Part shown: one piece after another, positions 4,082 to 6,568 of the stretch
Layout of the letters: every line of letters starts with the position of its first letter
How positions within the stretch are numbered: position 1 is the first letter of the stretch
Origin: Alphaproteobacteria bacterium
GTDB taxonomy: Bacteria > Pseudomonadota > Alphaproteobacteria > UBA828
Reading direction: 5' to 3'
Assembly: GCA_030604165.1 (NCBI GenBank)
Contig: JAUVWK010000159.1
Span: 1 to 6,568 of the forward strand
Length of the DNA stretch: 6,568 nt
Made by a program: the position numbers and the translations under genes
Notes under the pieces: model-generated
Told to the model about the DNA's origin: nothing
The model's input: only the letters and a program-made list of their open reading frames with translations
Database searches by the model: none

Positions 4082-5062
4082 CTACCCGCCCCAAACCTCT
4101 TTCAGCAGGCGCAGCCAGTTCTGGCCCAGGACTTTGCGGGTTTTCGTCTCGGACCAGCCGGCGTCCAGCATCGCCGCCGTCAGGTTGGGGTATTCGCCGT
4201 GGCGCCGCAGCCCCTCAGGATTGACGATCTCGCCGAACTGCACGAGCCGGCGCGAGATACCCTTGTCGTGGGTGAGCCAGCGAAAGAACTCGGCGTCGTG
4301 ATCCTGGGTGAAATCGGTGCCGAAGCCGACGCAGTCCTCGCCCACAAGATCGATCACATAGTCGATGGCCTCGACATAATCCGCCACCGTGGCATCGGTG
4401 CCCCGGCGCAGAAAGGCGGGAAACATGGTGACGCCGATGAAGCCGCCGCGCTCGGCGATGAAGCGGAGCTGCTCGTCCGACTTGTTGCGCTGGTGCTCCT
4501 TCAAGCCCGAGGGCAGGCAATGGGAATACGCAACCGGTTGCTTGGAATGACGGATGGCGTCGTCGCTGGTCTCAGGCCCGACATGGGAGAGATCGACCAA
4601 AATTCCGAGGCGGTTCATCTCAGCGACGACATCGCGGCCGAAATCCGATAGACCGCCGTCGCTGCTCTCATAGCAGCCCGAGCCGACCAGGTTCTGGGTG
4701 TTGTAGGTGAGCTGCATGATGCCGACGCCGAGCTCCTTGAAGAGCGCCAGGTAATCGAGGCGGTCCTCGATGCCGCTGGTGTTCTGCCAACCCAGGATGA
4801 TGCCGGTCTTGCCCGCGCGTTTGGCGCGTGCGATGTCGTCGCTGCTCCTGACCGGGAGGATGAGATCGTCGTTGTCGGCGAACATGCGGCGCCAGGCGGC
4901 GATATTGTCGAGCGAGCCGCGCGTGCCCTCCCACACCGAGCAGGTGCAGTTCGCCGCCGTCAGGCCGCCGGCCCGCATGTCCTCGAAAACCTCTCGGCTC
5001 CACTTGGAAATCACCAAACCGTCGACGATCAGGGCGTCTTCGTGCAGTGTCATGGCATCCAT
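4082..5062 (-). CDS. M19 (renal/membrane dipeptidase) family protein, dimethylglycine-locus type
   Basis: The 326-residue protein is collinear with M19 peptidases, which are TIM-barrel dipeptidases with a two-zinc site. Retained residues are His160 (VDLSHV), His181 (AYSHCLPSG) and Asp250 (GFGTDF). Two classical elements are missing. The N-terminal HxD normally found after DG reads DGLVI (14-18). The bridging glutamate of the usual GxEG reads LGWQN (90-94), with Gln93 in its place. From memory, the protein is closely similar along its length to the dipeptidase-like product of the Pseudomonas aeruginosa dgcAB (dimethylglycine catabolism) locus, PA5396. The unusual site is thus probably a subfamily trait, not decay. 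No signal peptide is seen; it should be cytoplasmic despite the family name. GGGAG six bases before the ATG fixes the start over an ATG three codons in. It is divergent from the molybdopterin gene. Fold assignment is strong; peptidase activity and substrate are uncertain. Confidence 0.88.
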   Translation of the reverse strand: MDAMTLHEDALIVDGLVISKWSREVFEDMRAGGLTAANCTCSVWEGTRGSLDNIAAWRRMFADNDDLILPVRSSDDIARAKRAGKTGIILGWQNTSGIEDRLDYLALFKELGVGIMQLTYNTQNLVGSGCYESSDGGLSDFGRDVVAEMNRLGILVDLSHVGPETSDDAIRHSKQPVAYSHCLPSGLKEHQRNKSDEQLRFIAERGGFIGVTMFPAFLRRGTDATVADYVEAIDYVIDLVGEDCVGFGTDFTQDHDAEFFRWLTHDKGISRRLVQFGEIVNPEGLRRHGEYPNLTAAMLDAGWSETKTRKVLGQNWLRLLKEVWGG

Positions 5063-5119
5063 CGCAAGCTCCCGAAGGTCGTTTGAGCTACCGGTGCGTT
5101 AGCGGCGCAACAGTGGAAT

Positions 5120-5149
5120 CTGTCCGCCGGAACTTTTTCTTCCCTATAT
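5120..5149 (+). promoter_or_regulatory. Candidate sigma-70 promoter of the molybdopterin oxidoreductase gene
   Basis: CTATAT (5144-5149) matches the alphaproteobacterial -10 consensus. CTGTCC (5120-5125), 18 bases upstream, partly matches the -35 TTGAC. Transcription would start near 5156, leaving a leader of about 69 bases that contains the palindrome at 5172-5181. The opposite strand reads TAATATAG across the same box, so it could also serve the divergent dipeptidase gene, although I see no good -35 for that direction. Confidence 0.4.
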
Positions 5150-5171
5150 TACTGAGAAACTCGCCAGAGGG

Positions 5172-5181
5172 TTGTCGACAA
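5172..5181. promoter_or_regulatory. Perfect 10-bp palindrome, possible operator
   Basis: TTGTCGACAA lies between the divergent genes, about 16-25 bases downstream of the inferred start of the molybdopterin transcript. That position would suit a repressor. I cannot name a binding protein. A 10-bp palindrome can also arise by chance. Confidence 0.3.
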
Positions 5182-5196
5182 AAATCGTAAGATTCG

Positions 5197-5216
5197 CCGG
5201 TAAGGGCCGGTAAGGG
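5197..5216 (+). repeat. Tandem 10-bp repeat that duplicates the ribosome binding site
   Basis: CCGGTAAGGG occurs twice without a gap. The second copy, continuing as AGGGAG (5213-5218), sits six bases before the GTG start of the oxidoreductase and serves as its Shine-Dalgarno sequence. The first copy offers a second purine-rich AAGGG ten bases earlier. Gain or loss of a unit would leave the functional site intact but change leader length. Confidence 0.75.
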
Positions 5217-5224
5217 AGAGAAAA

Positions 5225-6568
5225 GTGGCCGCAAAATCCGACGAGACCCGCACCTTCATCGGCTCTTGCCCGCATGACTGTCCCGATAGCTGCGCCATGC
5301 TGATCGATGTCAAGGACGGCCGCATCGTCGACGTGCGCGGCAATCCCGATCATCCGTTCACGCGCGGGGGGCTTTGCCTAAAGGTCAATAATTACGGCGA
5401 GCGGGTGCACAGTCCGGAGCGCCTGCTTTACCCGCTGAGACGGAGCGGCGCCAAGGGCAGCGGTCGGTTCGAACGGGTTTCCTGGGACCAAGCCTTGGGC
5501 GAGATCAAGATGCGCTGGGGAGCCATCATCGACGAATTCGGCCCCACGGCCATCCTCCCCTACAGCTACCTCGGCGCGATGGGCGTGCTCAATGGCATGA
5601 CCGTGGGCGACGCCTTCTTCAACAAGCTGGGCACGACGATCACCGAGCGCACCTTTTGCGGCTCCGGCGCCTCAGTCGGCTATTACCTGTCGCTCGGCAA
5701 TGTTTCCGGCATCGATCCCGAGAGCTTCGTCCAGGCCAAATACATCGTCATCTGGGCCTGCAATACGATCAGCACCAATCTGCACCACTGGCCGTTCATT
5801 GCCGAGGCCCAGCGGAATGGCGCCAAAGTGGTCGTCATCGATCCGCTGCGCACGCGCACGGCAAAGCAGGCCGACTGGCACCTCGCGCTTCGCCCCGGCA
5901 CCGACGGGGCGCTCGCCCTCGGCATGATGCATGTCATCGTCGGCGAAGACCTCGTAGACCACGACTATGTGGCGCGCTACACCGAAGGCTTCGAGGCGCT
6001 GAAAATCCGTGCGCAAGACTATCCGCCAGCCAAGGTCGCCGCGATCACCGGCCTCGAGGCCGAGGATATCCGCACGCTGGCGCGAGAATTCGCCAGCGCT
6101 CAGCCAGCCGCGATCCGTATCGGCATCGCCATCGAGCGCAGTCCCGGCGGCGGCCAGGCGACGCGCGCGATCACCTGTCTGCCGGCGCTGGTCGGCGCCT
6201 GGCGCCACGTCGGCGGCGGCATCCATTTCACGCCGGAGTTCGCCTTCCCGATCAAATGGGACGATTTGATCCGCCCGGACTGGCTTCGGCCCGGCACCCG
6301 CATCCTCAACCAGTGGCAGCTCGGCGCCGCCCTCACGGGCGATCTCGACCCCCCGATCCGCTCGCTCATCGTTTACAACGCCAATCCGGCCGTCGTCGTT
6401 GCCGAGCAGGACAAAGTCATCGCGGGGCTCGGCCGCGAAGATCTCTTCACCGTGGTGAGCGAGCAGTTCCTCACCGACACGGCCCGCTACGCCGATCTGG
6501 TCCTGCCGGCGACGACGCAGGCCGAGCAGTTCGAGCTCATGTATTCCTGGGGGCAGTTTTATTTCTCG
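5225..6568 (+). CDS. Molybdopterin/[4Fe-4S] oxidoreductase, DMSO-reductase superfamily (cut by window edge)
   Basis: From a GTG with AGGGAG six bases upstream, the frame is open for 448 codons to the window edge. The N terminus carries Cys15-x3-Cys19-x3-Cys23 and Cys51 (RGGLCLK), the [4Fe-4S] motif of this superfamily. Cys145, in TERTFCGSG, stands where the molybdenum ligand is expected, so a Cys-ligated Mo is likely. Molybdopterin-dinucleotide binding features are VVVIDPLRTRTAK (202-214), ALRPGTDGALALG (221-233), YNANPA (384-389) and the run from SEQFLTD to ADLVLPATTQAEQFE (412-437). Family members are about 700 residues; the missing C terminus would hold the final cofactor-binding domain. 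There is no Tat signal (no twin Arg plus hydrophobic segment), so it should act in the cytoplasm. The substrate cannot be told from this part. It is divergent from the dipeptidase gene with a 162-base shared promoter region. Confidence 0.93.
   Translation, partial: MAAKSDETRTFIGSCPHDCPDSCAMLIDVKDGRIVDVRGNPDHPFTRGGLCLKVNNYGERVHSPERLLYPLRRSGAKGSGRFERVSWDQALGEIKMRWGAIIDEFGPTAILPYSYLGAMGVLNGMTVGDAFFNKLGTTITERTFCGSGASVGYYLSLGNVSGIDPESFVQAKYIVIWACNTISTNLHHWPFIAEAQRNGAKVVVIDPLRTRTAKQADWHLALRPGTDGALALGMMHVIVGEDLVDHDYVARYTEGFEALKIRAQDYPPAKVAAITGLEAEDIRTLAREFASAQPAAIRIGIAIERSPGGGQATRAITCLPALVGAWRHVGGGIHFTPEFAFPIKWDDLIRPDWLRPGTRILNQWQLGAALTGDLDPPIRSLIVYNANPAVVVAEQDKVIAGLGREDLFTVVSEQFLTDTARYADLVLPATTQAEQFELMYSWGQFYFS

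Noticed and set aside
3873..4224. Short open frames on both strands in the spacer before the dipeptidase
   Set aside because: They are arginine/serine/proline-rich, lack family likeness, and partly overlap the dipeptidase end or the AT-rich block.
4199..4651. Plus-strand frame of 150 codons within the dipeptidase gene
   Set aside because: It is antisense to conserved M19 sequence and has no motif of its own.
5144..5353. Minus-strand frames of 64 and 69 codons over the divergent promoter
   Set aside because: They overlap the [4Fe-4S]-binding start of the oxidoreductase on the other strand and show no family match.
5672..6226. Minus-strand frame of 184 codons within the molybdopterin gene
   Set aside because: The plus strand codes for conserved cofactor-binding motifs throughout; the antisense frame is a codon-bias shadow.

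Overview
The window looks like chromosomal DNA from a GC-rich proteobacterium, most likely an alphaproteobacterium. This is inferred from strong G/C third-position bias, the class III cyclase and GcvT-type oxidoreductase families, a -10 box that reads CTATAT, and a TTAA-N7-TTAA (CtrA-type) site. No rRNA, tRNA, CRISPR array, transposase or phage gene was seen.

Layout. (1) 1-170, minus: the first 56 codons of a class III adenylate/guanylate cyclase that runs off the left edge. Its upstream region carries a perfect FNR/FixK-type box (282-295) placed as in a class II activated promoter. (2) 302-604, plus: an orphan C-terminal piece of a dimethylglycine/sarcosine dehydrogenase-type GcvT-domain protein, probably a deletion remnant. 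(3) 718-1116, minus: an enlarged HU/IHF-like DNA-binding protein. It is flanked by two copies of a ~49-bp structured repeat that I do not recognise. (4) 1388-3712, minus: a subtilisin-type (S8) serine protease with a lipoprotein signal, a 12-glycine linker and a C-terminal beta-barrel, built like the NalP/SphB1 lipoprotein autotransporters. An intrinsic terminator follows it, and a CtrA-like site plus an AT-rich block precede it. (5) 4082-5062, minus: an M19 'membrane dipeptidase' homologue that lacks some classical zinc ligands and closely resembles the dipeptidase-like protein of Pseudomonas dimethylglycine-catabolism loci. (6) 5225-6568, plus, divergent from (5): the first 448 codons of a cytoplasmic molybdopterin/[4Fe-4S] oxidoreductase that runs off the right edge.

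How the parts may fit together. The dipeptidase homologue and the molybdopterin enzyme share a 162-bp divergent promoter region and may be co-regulated. The GcvT remnant and the dipeptidase homologue both point to methylated-glycine (betaine/dimethylglycine/sarcosine) metabolism, but they are about 3.5 kb apart, so the link is only suggestive. The protease and HU-like gene form separate minus-strand units, each followed by a T-tract and then a copy of the structured repeat. The most interesting signals are this repeat pair, the FNR-type cyclase promoter, the autotransporter with its CtrA-like site, and the metal-ligand-deficient dipeptidase.
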